DNA of 64,000 nt from Sphingopyxis sp. (GCA_002733865.1 NVXM01000026.1:186001-250000), one strand, 5' to 3'. Counted from the first letter of the stretch, positions 38,900 to 49,620 are shown. A program made the numbers and translations. The notes: generated by a model from the sequence alone, not told the origin.

Positions 38900-41251
38900 T
38901 CATTGCCTCGGCAGTTGCATCGTAACCAGCGTGCCCTGCCCCGGCTCGGAAGCCAAAGTCAGGTCCCCGCCATGTGCGCGGACGAGCTGACGGGCCAAGG
39001 GCAAGCCAAGGCCGCCTGATTTCTCACTCACTTTTTGATCACGAGAGCGCGCGAAGCTGTCAAACACCTTGGATTGTTCACCCGCAGTCATGCCAGGACC
39101 ATCATCGGAAATATGGATCAGCGCCTGCTTCACGTTGCCGGATCCGTGAATCAGCACTCGGCCGCCGTCACCGGTATATGTAATCGCGTTATCGACGATC
39201 TGGGTGATGGCCTGGCCCAGCCGTTTCCGGTCAGCCATCGCTGATCCGAGCTTTTCGTCCAGCTGCAAGTCCAGCTCGATCGACTTGGCTTTCGCATCAT
39301 CCGCGAACTGGCCCGCTATATCCTCGATCAACTTCTTCAGATTCACCTTGTCTTTGGCAATCGGCAAAGCGCCGGCCTCGCTCTGGCTCAGGTCGAGGAC
39401 ATTTTCGATCTGGCTGCTCAGACGTTTGACGGACTGCAATATGGCGCGGACATATTCGTGCCCCTGATCGGTCAGAGGCCCGGCTATTCCCTGATCCAGA
39501 AGCTCGGCAAACCCGCCAATCGAAGTCAGCGGAGTCCGGAATTCGTAGCTCATGTTGGACAGGAATCGGCCCTTGATCGAATCTGCTTCGACCAACGCTT
39601 CATTGCGGTCGCGCAGCGCCTGTTCGATCCGGTAGCTGTCGGAAATATCCAGCATCGTGAACAGCGCATTGCCATCGGGCAGTGGAATTGCGGCAAATTC
39701 AAACCGCCGTCCGTCGGCAAAGTTCAAACTCCCGCTTTTCTGTTCCCGCTCGGTCGTCGCACTGCGCACCATTTCACGGACTTCCGAAATGCGCGCAGGC
39801 TGGCGCAAATGGCCTGCCATTTTTTGCATCAGGGAGTCTACGCGCGGATGTGTTCCAAGATACTCCTCGTTGAGACCCCAATTATTGGCAAATTGATGGT
39901 TCCAGATATTCAATTTTCCGTCAGCAGCAAACACCGCCAGCGATTCAAACAGATTGTCAAAGGTCGCCGTCCGCACCCGCAGCAAGGTATCGCGGGCGCT
40001 GGCCAGTTGAACCTGTTCGGTGCGATCTTCAAAAATGACCAGCATCCCGCCATCCGGTGTCGGATTGGCAAGGACCCGCAAATGGGTGCCGTCTGCCAGC
40101 AGCCAATTTTCTTCAATCGCCTTGGTAGATTGAAACCAGCTGGTTCTTTGTTCGCGCCATTCCGGAAAATCCCGCACTTCCGGGGTCCGGTTCATTTCGC
40201 GCATACGGTCGAGAACGCGAGGAAACTCGGGCCGCTCGGCGACCCATTGCTGCCGCATGGAGAAAATGCGCTGGAATGGAAGGTTGCAGAATTTCAGAGA
40301 CTTGTCGGGACCAAATTGCGCCACCCCGGCGGAGATCTGGTCGAGCATATCGCGCTGCGATTCACTGAAGCGTGTCTGCTCCCGGCGTGCATCTTCCAGA
40401 TCCTGGATGTCGATAGCATAGCCGGCGACACCGGACTTCCCGAGCGGCACGTCGACAACCTGAGTCATCCGTCTTTCACCGCCAACGGTCGTCGCCACTA
40501 TCCGTTCAAAGGGCCCGCCTTTTTCTCTCGCCCGCGCAGCAGCATCGACCGGGCGGACTCCATTGATCGTCTCGATAAGCTCAATACCTTCGGCGACCAC
40601 CTGTTCACCACTTTTGGCATCGACGGCGGCAACATAGGCACTGTTGACCAGCGTCAGTTTCATATCCGGTGCACGGTGCCACATCGGAACCGGCGCTGCC
40701 TCGATCAACGCTGAAAGCGCGTCAAATGCGGCGCGCGCCGCCTCGTTCTCGTCGCGCAGCTCGGCCATCTGCCTTTCGCTTTCGGTGGCGTCGAAAATCC
40801 ACAGAAGAGCGCTGCCATTGGGTGCGATTTTCTGATCGGCCAAACTGCCCTTTATCAGCAACGCCTTGTCCGAACCGTCGATTTTGATCGAGCGTACAAA
40901 ACTGCTGCCGGTTTTCTGCGCCAGATTAACGTCCTGCATCAGCGCTTCCAGATCCTGCTTTACAATTCCGCGGCTTGCCTCGTGCAATTCGGAAATGTGA
41001 GCAGGAAGGTGGTCAAAGCCCAGCCAATGCATCAGGCGCTGCGAGGCCTCGAGCTTGCCATTGGAGCGAACAAGCAGCGGCAAAGCGGGCGATGTTTCGA
41101 GCAACCGCCCCAGCCTGCCAGATTGCCGCAAGGTCGATTCAGCCTTCGCTTTCATGGCCATGCCCGACCATATCGCCCAGGCCGCCGCGCCCAACCATGC
41201 AGCAAGGATGAGGCCCAAAATGACCACAGTAAGATCTGGGACGTTCGACAT
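38900..41251 (-). CDS. divL: DivL-type PAS kinase with Tyr at the phosphoacceptor position
   Basis: 783 residues with one N-terminal membrane segment (LTVVILGLILAAWLGAAAWAIW). Several PAS-like regions follow (about residues 40-540), then a histidine-kinase module. In the H-box the usual His is Tyr569 (FLSNMSYEFRTPLTSIGGF), as in Caulobacter DivL. The ATP-binding domain keeps N, G1 and G2 boxes (QIVDNAITY, DDGPGM, GGLGLPLA). In Caulobacter, DivL controls the CckA-ChpT-CtrA phosphorelay without being a conventional kinase. It heads the operon with tsaE, amgK, murU and addBA, and is divergent from moaB. Confidence 0.93.
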   Translation of the reverse strand: MSNVPDLTVVILGLILAAWLGAAAWAIWSGMAMKAKAESTLRQSGRLGRLLETSPALPLLVRSNGKLEASQRLMHWLGFDHLPAHISELHEASRGIVKQDLEALMQDVNLAQKTGSSFVRSIKIDGSDKALLIKGSLADQKIAPNGSALLWIFDATESERQMAELRDENEAARAAFDALSALIEAAPVPMWHRAPDMKLTLVNSAYVAAVDAKSGEQVVAEGIELIETINGVRPVDAAARAREKGGPFERIVATTVGGERRMTQVVDVPLGKSGVAGYAIDIQDLEDARREQTRFSESQRDMLDQISAGVAQFGPDKSLKFCNLPFQRIFSMRQQWVAERPEFPRVLDRMREMNRTPEVRDFPEWREQRTSWFQSTKAIEENWLLADGTHLRVLANPTPDGGMLVIFEDRTEQVQLASARDTLLRVRTATFDNLFESLAVFAADGKLNIWNHQFANNWGLNEEYLGTHPRVDSLMQKMAGHLRQPARISEVREMVRSATTEREQKSGSLNFADGRRFEFAAIPLPDGNALFTMLDISDSYRIEQALRDRNEALVEADSIKGRFLSNMSYEFRTPLTSIGGFAELLDQGIAGPLTDQGHEYVRAILQSVKRLSSQIENVLDLSQSEAGALPIAKDKVNLKKLIEDIAGQFADDAKAKSIELDLQLDEKLGSAMADRKRLGQAITQIVDNAITYTGDGGRVLIHGSGNVKQALIHISDDGPGMTAGEQSKVFDSFARSRDQKVSEKSGGLGLPLARQLVRAHGGDLTLASEPGQGTLVTMQLPRQ

Positions 41252-41365
41252 TGACCCAATCGATTAGACGGATAGTGAACCTCCGAAAACCCCTATTCTT
41301 TATGACTTGGAAAAGCAGCTCGGACTAGGCTATTCCCGGCGTCGCAATAAATGCGGAGAGCGACC

Positions 41366-41893
41366 ATGCCGATTGATGAAAGCCGGACCTTCAAGCCGAT
41401 CAATATCGCGCTGCTGACCGTTTCCGATACCCGTACTGCGAAAGAAGACACATCGGGCGATATTCTCGCAGAGCGGATCGAGCAAAAGGGTCATATGTTG
41501 ATCTACCGCCACTTGCTGAGAGACGACAAGTCGGCCCTTGTCGCGCAGCTGCATCAATGGATTGATGACGAGCAGGTCGACGTCATCATCACCACGGGCG
41601 GAACCGGCCTGACCGGCCGCGACATCACACCGGAAGCGCTGGCCGCCGTCAAGGACAAGGATATTCCGGGTTTCGGTGAACTGTTTCGCTATCTCAGCAT
41701 CGAGAAGATCGGCACCTCCACCGTGCAGTCCCGCGCCTGCGCCGTCGTCGCGCGAGGAACCTATATTTTCGCTCTGCCAGGCTCCAACGGCGCCGTGAAA
41801 GATGGCTGGGATGGCATATTGGACACCCAGCTGGACAGCCGCCATCGCCCCTGCAATTTCGTCGAACTAATCCCTCGGCTGCTTGAAAAATAG
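41366..41893 (+). CDS. moaB: Molybdenum cofactor biosynthesis protein MoaB
   Basis: MoaB/MogA-family protein, predicted to adenylylate molybdopterin before metal insertion. The start at 41366 ([10 protein letters not shown]) has GGAG 7 to 8 bases upstream and fits better than the ATG 15 bases earlier. The family signature [17 protein letters not shown] and the substrate-pocket ending [18 protein letters not shown] are present. Length is 175 aa. It is divergent from divL, with 114 bases between starts. Confidence 0.94.
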   Translation: MPIDESRTFKPINIALLTVSDTRTAKEDTSGDILAERIEQKGHMLIYRHLLRDDKSALVAQLHQWIDDEQVDVIITTGGTGLTGRDITPEALAAVKDKDIPGFGELFRYLSIEKIGTSTVQSRACAVVARGTYIFALPGSNGAVKDGWDGILDTQLDSRHRPCNFVELIPRLLEK

Positions 41894-41917
41894 CGATTCA
41901 ATCCATTTGTTCTTTTT

Positions 41918-43039
41918 ATGTTCTCATTGTATGACGGACATATGGATGCCGGGAAGAAGCTATATCATGAAACCGAAAAGGGCCGAGGGGCGCCATCCAA
42001 TACGGTGTCGCAACGGTTCAATCTTCAAGATCGGCAGATAGACGGCGACTGGCTGGACGAAAAAGCCCAAATCGGTGAAAGTGCTTCGAAACTGCGGACC
42101 GATGTCACGATCGAATGTCCCAAATCGATCATCAATTATAATACGTCGCCCGATCTGCCATTCGACCGCTCCATCAACGCCTATCGTGGCTGCGAACATG
42201 GCTGTGTTTACTGTTTTGCGAGGCCGACTCACGCTTATCACGATCTGTCGCCGGGCCTCGATTTTGAAAGCAAGCTGTTCGCCAAGCCCAATGCCGCTGA
42301 CCTGCTCCGCCAGACCTTCGCTAAACCCAATTATCGGCCAGCGAGCCTTGCTATCGGAACCAATACCGATCCCTATCAGCCGATCGAAAAGCGCTACCGG
42401 ATCACTCGGCAGATATTGGAAGTCATGCTGGAAACACGGCATCCGGTCGTTATCACCACAAAATCCAATCGGGTCATCGACGATCGCGATTTGCTGACAC
42501 AACTGGCTCTTAAACAGCTAACCGCAGTCGCGATTTCAGTGACGACGCTGGATCCGGTAACGGCACGCCTTCTGGAACCCAGGGCACCAACGCCTGCACG
42601 GCGACTGGAAGCGGTCCAGCAGCTCAGCCAGGCGGGCATCCATGTCCACGTCAATATTGCACCGGTAGTGCCCGGCATCACCGATCACGAAATTGAATCG
42701 ATCGTGTCTGCTGCGGCCGAATCCGGGGCAAGGAGCGTCTCGTTCATTCCGTTACGCCTGCCGCATGAAGTGGCACCGCTGTTCGAACAATGGCTCGAGA
42801 CATATTATCCGGACCGCAAATCGAAGGTGATGAGCATCGTCCGCCAGATGCGCGGCGGCAGACGCAACGATCCCGCCTTCCACAGCCGTATGCGCGGGCA
42901 AGGCCCATGGGCGGACCTGATCCGCACCCGGCTGGCCATAGCCTCGCGCAAGGCGGGACTTGGGAAAGCGAAGATTACGCTCCGGACCGATCTGTTCCAA
43001 CGACCGCAGATCGCTGGCAGCCAACTGGAATTATTCTAG
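41918..43039 (+). CDS. PA0069-family radical SAM protein
   Basis: Up to 373 residues. The start may instead be the ATG at 41942 (MDAGKKLYHE); neither has a strong ribosome-binding site. The [4Fe-4S]-SAM motif is RGCEHGCVYCFARP (Cys 92, 96, 99 in the long form). This SplB-like family has an SPASM-free barrel of unassigned function and is typical of proteobacterial genomes. The conserved downstream pieces IGTNTDPYQPIEKRYRITR and VITTKSNRVIDDRDLL are present. It shares the bases CTAG with the stop of the convergent acyl-CoA ligase gene. Confidence 0.88.
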   Translation: MFSLYDGHMDAGKKLYHETEKGRGAPSNTVSQRFNLQDRQIDGDWLDEKAQIGESASKLRTDVTIECPKSIINYNTSPDLPFDRSINAYRGCEHGCVYCFARPTHAYHDLSPGLDFESKLFAKPNAADLLRQTFAKPNYRPASLAIGTNTDPYQPIEKRYRITRQILEVMLETRHPVVITTKSNRVIDDRDLLTQLALKQLTAVAISVTTLDPVTARLLEPRAPTPARRLEAVQQLSQAGIHVHVNIAPVVPGITDHEIESIVSAAAESGARSVSFIPLRLPHEVAPLFEQWLETYYPDRKSKVMSIVRQMRGGRRNDPAFHSRMRGQGPWADLIRTRLAIASRKAGLGKAKITLRTDLFQRPQIAGSQLELF

Positions 43040-44643
43040 GCGTCGACCAGGCTCTTCAGCTGATAGTCCTTATATTCGTCCCGCAGGGCGCGCTTCAGAA
43101 TTTTTCCGGTTGCGGTATGCGGCAGTTCATCGACAAATTTCACTTCATCCGGCAGCCACCATTTGGCGACCTTGTCACTCAGATAGGCAATGATATCATT
43201 TGCAGAGACGTCGCTTGCCGGTTTGCGTACGATCAGCAGCAACGGCCGTTCATCCCATTTCGGATGATAAACGCCGACGGCTGCGGCTTCGGCGACGCCG
43301 GGACAACCAACAGCCGCATTTTCCAGTTCGATCGAACTGATCCATTCACCGCCCGATTTGATCACATCCTTGGCCCGGTCGGTGATCTGCATGGTGCCAT
43401 CAGGATGCAGCACCGCGACATCGCCGGTATCAAACCAGCCATCATCTTCGACCGCGTCCTCGTCCGCCCGATAATAGCGCTGGATGATCCAGGGTCCCCG
43501 GATTTCCAGCGTGCCACTGGTTTTGCCATCGCGCGGGGCGACATTGCCGTTCTCGTCAATCACCCGCAGCTCCACGCCGAAAGGCGGTCGACCCTGTTTG
43601 CAGATGACATCAACTTTCTGCTCGAAATTCAGATCATCCCAATTCGCCGGCAGCGCTCCGGTCGTTCCAATCGGCGATGTCTCGGTCATGCCCCAGGCAT
43701 GAGCCACCCGGATATCATTTTTCATCAGCCGCTCGATCATTGAGCGCGGACAGGCCGAACCGCCAATCACCACCACGCCGAGCTTGCCATAATCGCCGCC
43801 GTTGGCGTCCATGTCTGCAAACATCGACAGCCAGACCGTCGGGACACCCGCGCTGTGCGTAACGCCCTCTTCGCGAATCAGTCTCCACAAGACCTGCGCT
43901 TCATTGCTGGCCGAAAAGACCATTTTTGCGCCGACAGCGGCGCAGGCATAGGGCAAGCCCCAGGCATTGGCGTGGAACATCGGGACGACCGGCAACATCA
44001 CCGATCGGGTCGACAGATCCATCACATCGGGCTGCACTTCGGTGATGGCGTGCAGGACATTCGAACGATGCTCGTACAAAACGCCCTTCGGATTGCCGGT
44101 GGTTCCGCTGGTATAGCAAAGGCCGCAGGGATCATTTTCGTCGACATCGACCCAGTCGAAGTCGCCGTTCTCGGCATCGACCAATTCCCGAAACGTCGGA
44201 TAATCGCCCTTCTCGCCGTCAAACTGGATATAATGTTCGATCGTTTTCAGCTGCGGTTTCAACATTTCGATGATCGGCGTGAACATCTTGTCGAACAACA
44301 GCACACGATCTTCGGCATGGTTGAGGATATAGACCAGCTGTTCCTCGAACAACCGCGGATTGACGGTATGCAGGATGCCGCCAATACCGGCAGATCCATA
44401 CCAGCTGATCAGGTGATGCGCATGGTTCATCGCAATGGTAGCGATCCGGTCGCCCTTCTTCATGCCAAGGCGTTGCATGGCCTGAGAGAATTTGCGCGAA
44501 TCCCGACCGATCTCGGCCCAGTTGCTGCGGGTGACGTTCCCGTCGGCCCAATAGCTGACAATCTCGCGAGGACCATGCTCCCTTGCGGCATGATCAATCA
44601 AATTGGTAATCTTGAGCGCGCTCGCTTGCATTGCACCGGCCAT
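43036..44643 (-). CDS. Fatty-acyl-CoA synthetase (AMP-forming acid-CoA ligase)
   Basis: 535-residue ANL-superfamily enzyme, predicted to activate a medium- or long-chain fatty acid with ATP and CoA. The P-loop-like motif is [12 protein letters not shown]. Later motifs are [42 protein letters not shown], and the catalytic Lys in the final [15 protein letters not shown]. The closest annotated groups are long-chain fatty-acid ligases of the AlkK/DmdB type; chain length cannot be told. It starts 50 bases after the dnaE stop on the same strand. Confidence 0.92.
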   Translation of the reverse strand: MAGAMQASALKITNLIDHAAREHGPREIVSYWADGNVTRSNWAEIGRDSRKFSQAMQRLGMKKGDRIATIAMNHAHHLISWYGSAGIGGILHTVNPRLFEEQLVYILNHAEDRVLLFDKMFTPIIEMLKPQLKTIEHYIQFDGEKGDYPTFRELVDAENGDFDWVDVDENDPCGLCYTSGTTGNPKGVLYEHRSNVLHAITEVQPDVMDLSTRSVMLPVVPMFHANAWGLPYACAAVGAKMVFSASNEAQVLWRLIREEGVTHSAGVPTVWLSMFADMDANGGDYGKLGVVVIGGSACPRSMIERLMKNDIRVAHAWGMTETSPIGTTGALPANWDDLNFEQKVDVICKQGRPPFGVELRVIDENGNVAPRDGKTSGTLEIRGPWIIQRYYRADEDAVEDDGWFDTGDVAVLHPDGTMQITDRAKDVIKSGGEWISSIELENAAVGCPGVAEAAAVGVYHPKWDERPLLLIVRKPASDVSANDIIAYLSDKVAKWWLPDEVKFVDELPHTATGKILKRALRDEYKDYQLKSLVDA

Positions 44644-44693
44644 ATTATCTCTCCAGAGAAGTTATATTTGCCCGGTTTCTGGTAGGTTTCGCG

Positions 44694-47600
44694 CTAGCTG
44701 ACAAGCCTTAATTTGGGTTTTGCCACCCGCATTGGCCGAGCCGGACCCAGGCGAACCCCGGAAATGCCATTCACCCGTTCCAGCAACTCAACCGTTTCCG
44801 CATCCAGGCGGAACGATCGTCCCAAACAGACCTTGACCAGGTCGTCGTCAGGCCCGGGCATGATCGCCACCAGCTCGCTCTGCCCACCGATCAGCGGAGC
44901 CACCAGATTGGTCAGCTCCTGCAATCCGGCAATATCGTGAACTTCCAGCTCCATCCGGGTGCGCGTGGTTTTTTCCAGTCCCTCAAGCGCCTGGACCCGC
45001 CGAATCGCGACCCGTGGGCTCTCATCATCAGACCGCTGGTCCAGTTCGACATTGAGCAGCGCACAGCCGCCCTGCTCCGCAATCTCTTCCAGTATTTTGC
45101 ACTGTTCTTCTTCGAAGCAACTGGCCGAAAACTGGCCGCTGCTGTCGGACAGATCTGCGAGAACAAAACGCTTGCCGCGACGACTGTCGCGCCAGCGCAC
45201 CTTTTCGATCAGGGCTGCCATCACCGATGGTTTGCGCACCCCTTCGCCGATCGGACCTTCGCTGCACAAGGCCGCATAGGTCAGCGCGCCGAGCGAAGCG
45301 GTCACTGCCTGGAATTGAGAAACCGGATGCGCAGAAAAATAGAAACCAAACGCATCGCGCTCATGGACCATGATTTCGCTGAGCGACCAGTTGCTGTTCT
45401 CTGGCAGCCTGATCGCCTGCATGTCGTCGCCGGCGCTGCCTTCGCCGAAAAGTCCGCCCTGCCCGCTTTCCCTTGCATCAGCAGCGCTGTTGGCGACAGA
45501 CAGGATCATGTCGGCACCGTCATGGATTGCAGCACGATTGGGCTCCAGCTCGTCAAAGGCGCCAGCCGAAGCCAGGCTTTCTAGCTGGCGTTTGTTCAGT
45601 CCATGGGGATCAATGCGGTTGGCAAGATCCTCGATCGACGAGAATGGCCCCTTCGCCGACCGTTCGGCGACCAGCGATTGCATCGCCTTCTCGCCGACAT
45701 TTTTCAGTCCTGCCAATGCATAGCGCACGACGAGCAGAGCGTCGGCCTGTTCCTCAACGGAGAAATTCGGCCGACTCTTGTTGATCGCCGGGGCCTGGAC
45801 CGTCACGCCGAGCCGCTTCATATCATCTACAAAAATGCTGAGCTTGTCCGACTGGTGCATATCAAAGCACATCGATGCCGCATAAAATTCATGCGGATGA
45901 TGCGCCTTCAACCAGGCGGTCTGGTAGGCGAGCAGCGCATAGGCCGCAGCATGGCTCTTGTTGAAACCATAGCCGGCAAATTTGTCGATCAAGTCAAACA
46001 GCTCGTTGGCCTGCTCGCTATTGAGGCCATTTTCTGCGGCCCCCGATACGAACCGGCTTCGCTGGGTATCCATTTCCGCCTGAATTTTCTTACCCATTGC
46101 GCGGCGCAGCAAATCTGCTTCGCCAAGCGAGTAGCCGGCAATGATCTGTGCCGCCTGCATCACCTGTTCCTGATAGACAAAAATGCCATAGGTCTCCTTC
46201 AGGATATCCGCCAGCAACGGATGCGGATAGGCGATTTCGGCGCGGCCATTCTTGCGGTCGCCGAACAGCGGGATATTGTCCATCGGGCCCGGCCGATAGA
46301 GCGACACCAGCGCGATAATGTCACCGAAATTGGTCGGCTTCACCGCCGCCAGCGTCCGCCGCATGCCTTCTGATTCCAGCTGGAAGACACCGACTGTCTC
46401 GCCGCGTTGAAGCAGCTCGAACACCTTCTGGTCTTCCCAGCTCAATCCATCCAGGTCGACGGTGATACCGCGTTCGGCCAGCAACTCGACCGCCTTTTTC
46501 AACACAGACAACGTCTTCAGCCCAAGAAAGTCGAACTTGACCAGACCGGCTTTCTCGACAAATTTCATGTCGAATTGGGTGACCGGCAAGTCCGACCGCG
46601 GATCGCGGTAAAGCGGCACCAGATGATCGAGTGGCCGGTCGCCAATCACGACGCCTGCGGCATGGGTCGAGCTATGACGCGGCAGGCCTTCCAGTTTCAT
46701 CGCCAGATCGAACAGCCGCTTGACATCCGCCTGCTTATATTCCTGAGCCAGTTCTGAAATGCCATTAAGCGAGCGCTTCAGATCCCACGGATCGGTGGGA
46801 TGATTGGGGATCAATTTGGTTAGTCGGTCAACCTGCCCGTAGGGCATTTGCAACACCCGGCCCACGTCGCGCAGAACAGCGCGGGCTTTGAGTTTTCCAA
46901 AGGTGATAATCTGCGCCACTTGCCGGTCGCCGTATTTTTCCTGCACATAGCGGATGACTTCACCGCGCCGCGTTTCGCAGAAATCGATATCGAAATCCGG
47001 CATCGAGACACGTTCCGGATTGAGGAAACGTTCGAACAGCAACCCGAGTTTGATCGGATCCAGATCGGTGATGGTCAGCGCCCAGGCGACCACCGAGCCC
47101 GCTCCCGACCCACGACCCGGACCGACCGGTATATCCTGATCTTTCGCCCATTTGATAAAATCCGCAACGATCAGAAAATAGCCCGGAAACCCCATGCTGA
47201 CGATCACATCGAGCTCGAAGGCCAGCCGGTCGAAATAGATTTTCCGCTCGGCCTCGTCCGTGATCTCCAGAACCGCCAGTCGCCTTTCAAGCCCGGCTGC
47301 CGCGTCTCCCCGCAATTGTTCGATCTCGCCAGCCAGATCGCCTGCCAAACTGGGCAGAATCGGATCCCGTTTCGGCGGCGAGAAGGCGCATCTCTGGGCG
47401 ATCACCAGCGTGTTCAGCAATGCTTCCGGGATATCGGAAAACAGGTCTTCCATGACCAGTGCGCTTTTCATCCAGAGATGTTTGGACGGCTTCTCGCGGT
47501 CGTTATTTTCAACATAGGCGGACTGCGCGATACATTTCATCGCATCATGCGCTTCATGAAAGTCGGGTTCGGAAAAGCAGCTCGGATTTGTCGCCACCAG

Positions 47601-48197
47601 CGGGATATCGCGGTCCATCGCCAGTGCGATCAGGCCCGCTTCCGCCGCCATTTCGACTGGATCCTCACGGCGGGACAGCTCAATATACAGCCGTCCCGGG
47701 AAATATTGCTGCAACGACGAAAGATAAGCCTCAGCCTCGGCTTGCTGTTCTTCCGCGATCAAGCGCGCCAGCGCGCCCTCACCGCCCCCGGTCAGGGCGA
47801 TCAGGCCGCCGCTGTGATCGTTCAGCATATCCATGCCGACATGCGCTTCGAGATCGCTGGGCCGATCAAGATGCGATGCCGAGACCAGTTTACAGAGATT
47901 TTCATAGCCCTCTGCGTCCTGCGCATAGAGCGCCAGCCAGTCCAGAACAGGCTTGCCGGAATCGGCGCTGCCGGGCCTGGCGACTCTCAGAAAACAGCCG
48001 GTTATCGGCTGCACGCCGTTTGCCCGGCAGCCATCGTCAAAGGCCATGGAAGCGAACAGGCCGATCCGGTCACACAGCGCAACCGCTGGGAAACCGCGCT
48101 CTTTTGCAGCAGGACCAATCGCCGCCGGTTCCATCGCGCCGTCGAGAATCGTGTAAGCAGAAAAGGTGCGAAGATGGACGAAAGGAGTCTGGGCCAT
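44694..48197 (-). CDS. dnaE: DNA polymerase III alpha subunit DnaE
   Basis: Replicative polymerase subunit. N-terminal PHP domain (MAQTPFVHLRTFSAYTILDG, VALCDRIGLF). The palm contains the catalytic motif MPDFDIDFCETRR near residue 400, preceded by GPGRGSGAGSVVAW. A helix-hairpin-helix and an OB fold lie near the C-terminus (FVLADLSDSSGQFSASCFEE). Length is 1167 aa, the usual DnaE1 size. The PHP start lacks the full HxH metal set (HLRTFSAYTILDG), so proofreading in this subunit is unlikely. Downstream of lolC-lolD and gpx in the same direction. Confidence 0.97.
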   Translation of the reverse strand: MAQTPFVHLRTFSAYTILDGAMEPAAIGPAAKERGFPAVALCDRIGLFASMAFDDGCRANGVQPITGCFLRVARPGSADSGKPVLDWLALYAQDAEGYENLCKLVSASHLDRPSDLEAHVGMDMLNDHSGGLIALTGGGEGALARLIAEEQQAEAEAYLSSLQQYFPGRLYIELSRREDPVEMAAEAGLIALAMDRDIPLVATNPSCFSEPDFHEAHDAMKCIAQSAYVENNDREKPSKHLWMKSALVMEDLFSDIPEALLNTLVIAQRCAFSPPKRDPILPSLAGDLAGEIEQLRGDAAAGLERRLAVLEITDEAERKIYFDRLAFELDVIVSMGFPGYFLIVADFIKWAKDQDIPVGPGRGSGAGSVVAWALTITDLDPIKLGLLFERFLNPERVSMPDFDIDFCETRRGEVIRYVQEKYGDRQVAQIITFGKLKARAVLRDVGRVLQMPYGQVDRLTKLIPNHPTDPWDLKRSLNGISELAQEYKQADVKRLFDLAMKLEGLPRHSSTHAAGVVIGDRPLDHLVPLYRDPRSDLPVTQFDMKFVEKAGLVKFDFLGLKTLSVLKKAVELLAERGITVDLDGLSWEDQKVFELLQRGETVGVFQLESEGMRRTLAAVKPTNFGDIIALVSLYRPGPMDNIPLFGDRKNGRAEIAYPHPLLADILKETYGIFVYQEQVMQAAQIIAGYSLGEADLLRRAMGKKIQAEMDTQRSRFVSGAAENGLNSEQANELFDLIDKFAGYGFNKSHAAAYALLAYQTAWLKAHHPHEFYAASMCFDMHQSDKLSIFVDDMKRLGVTVQAPAINKSRPNFSVEEQADALLVVRYALAGLKNVGEKAMQSLVAERSAKGPFSSIEDLANRIDPHGLNKRQLESLASAGAFDELEPNRAAIHDGADMILSVANSAADARESGQGGLFGEGSAGDDMQAIRLPENSNWSLSEIMVHERDAFGFYFSAHPVSQFQAVTASLGALTYAALCSEGPIGEGVRKPSVMAALIEKVRWRDSRRGKRFVLADLSDSSGQFSASCFEEEQCKILEEIAEQGGCALLNVELDQRSDDESPRVAIRRVQALEGLEKTTRTRMELEVHDIAGLQELTNLVAPLIGGQSELVAIMPGPDDDLVKVCLGRSFRLDAETVELLERVNGISGVRLGPARPMRVAKPKLRLVS

Positions 48198-48362
48198 GGC
48201 TTCAGCCTAGCGGGACAATCATGCTTTGCATATGGCCCCGGTGATCCTGGCCTTTACTATCGACTATTTGTCCACAGCATAATTGGAACATTGCCGATAA
48301 CGGCGGGAGCGGAGGCGCACAAGCCGTGATACCCGGCAAAAATTCTCCGGGAAAGATACTGT

Positions 48363-48836
48363 CTAAAGCAGCGCTTCAATCTCGGCCTTGAGTTGCTCCG
48401 GCTTGACCGCGGGACCGAAACGGGCAACCACATTGCCTTCCCGGTCGACCAGAAATTTGGTAAAATTCCACTTGATCCTCGAACCCAAAAGGCCCGATTT
48501 TTCAGATTTCAGATATTTCCACAGCGGGTCGGCACCATTGCCGTTGACTTCGATCTTGCCCATCAACGGAAAGCTGACATCATAGTTGAGCGAACAGAAA
48601 TTTCGAATTTCGTCGGCATCGCCAGGTTCCTGATTGCCGAATTGATTGCAGGGAAAGGCGAGGATTTCGAGCCCCTTGTCTTCATATTCCTGGTGCAGCT
48701 TTTCCAGCCCCTCATATTGCGGTGTAAAGCCACATTTCGACGCGGTATTGACGATTAACAGCACTTTCCCCTTGTGCTTGGCCAAGTCGAGATCGGAACC
48801 GTCCGCTTGCTTAACGTGAAATTCTGTAACCTTCAT
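48363..48836 (-). CDS. Glutathione peroxidase family protein (Cys form)
   Basis: 157-residue thiol peroxidase that reduces hydroperoxides, often with thioredoxin rather than glutathione. The peroxidatic Cys35 lies in NTASKCGFTPQY in place of selenocysteine. The rest of the tetrad is visible: Gln in FPCNQFGNQEPG, and Trp and Asn in KWNFTKFLVD. No signal peptide. The neighbouring trxA could supply electrons. It lies between lolD and dnaE, all on the same strand, but with gaps of about 100 and 165 bases, so separately expressed. Confidence 0.94.
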   Translation of the reverse strand: MKVTEFHVKQADGSDLDLAKHKGKVLLIVNTASKCGFTPQYEGLEKLHQEYEDKGLEILAFPCNQFGNQEPGDADEIRNFCSLNYDVSFPLMGKIEVNGNGADPLWKYLKSEKSGLLGSRIKWNFTKFLVDREGNVVARFGPAVKPEQLKAEIEALL

Positions 48837-48933
48837 ATGCGCCCCGCAATGTTTGTTTTATAGGTTCAATCGGCCAACAGTTTGATACTCACACGAGAAA
48901 AGTCAAAGCCAAACTAGTTTCCGGTTGAAAAAC

Positions 48934-49620
48934 CTAAGTTAATACACCTTCGTGGAGGCGAACAACACGATCCATCTTTGCGGCCAGACGTTCATTATGC
49001 GTCGCGATCAGTGCGGAACTGCCTTCCTGTCGCACCAGCCCGATGAACTCCGCGAGCACCAGGTCGGCCGTTGCCTCATCCAGATTACCGGTCGGTTCAT
49101 CGGCAAGCACCAGTTTTGGGGCATTGGCCAAAGCACGGGCAACCGCAACGCGCTGTTGCTCGCCGCCTGACAATTTGCTCGGATTATGATGAAGCCGCTC
49201 GCTCAGGCCAAGGCTGCGCAACAGCGATTCCGCTCTTTCCTCGGCTGCCTTTTGCGTCGCACCCGAAATCAGTTGCGGCATGACGACATTTTCCAAGGCA
49301 GAGAAATCCGGCAACAGATGGTGGAACTGGTAAACGAAACCGAGCAGGTCGCGCCGTATTCGCGTATGACCGCTGGCGGACAATTGCGCGGTTTCTTCGC
49401 CAGCCAGCTTGATCGACCCGTCAAAGCCGCCCTCAAGCAGCCCGACCGCCTGCAACAGCGTCGATTTCCCTGAACCGGACGGTCCGAGAAGCGCGACGAT
49501 TTCATTCGCGTTGATATCGAGATTGACGCCGCGCAGCACCTCGATCACGACATCGCCCTGCACAAAGCTGCGCTTCACGTCACGCAACTCGACGGTTTTT
49601 GTTGCGCTCTGATCATTCAT
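48934..49620 (-). CDS. lolD: Lipoprotein-releasing ABC transporter ATP-binding protein LolD
   Basis: ATPase of the LolCDE complex, which extracts lipoproteins from the inner membrane for delivery to LolA. Walker A is GPSGSGKST (about residues 46-54). The Q-loop is in [16 protein letters not shown], the family signature [15 protein letters not shown], and Walker [13 protein letters not shown]. Length is 228 aa. It overlaps the upstream lolC gene by 8 bases, showing translational coupling. Confidence 0.95.
   Translation of the reverse strand: MNDQSATKTVELRDVKRSFVQGDVVIEVLRGVNLDINANEIVALLGPSGSGKSTLLQAVGLLEGGFDGSIKLAGEETAQLSASGHTRIRRDLLGFVYQFHHLLPDFSALENVVMPQLISGATQKAAEERAESLLRSLGLSERLHHNPSKLSGGEQQRVAVARALANAPKLVLADEPTGNLDEATADLVLAEFIGLVRQEGSSALIATHNERLAAKMDRVVRLHEGVLT

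Noticed and set aside
46848..48329. Plus-strand open frame of about 490 codons
   Set aside because: It is antisense to dnaE and has no domain or ribosome-binding site.
48336..48356. CCCGG-N10-CCGGG downstream of dnaE start region
   Set aside because: Short stem, long loop and no T-tract; not supported as a terminator.
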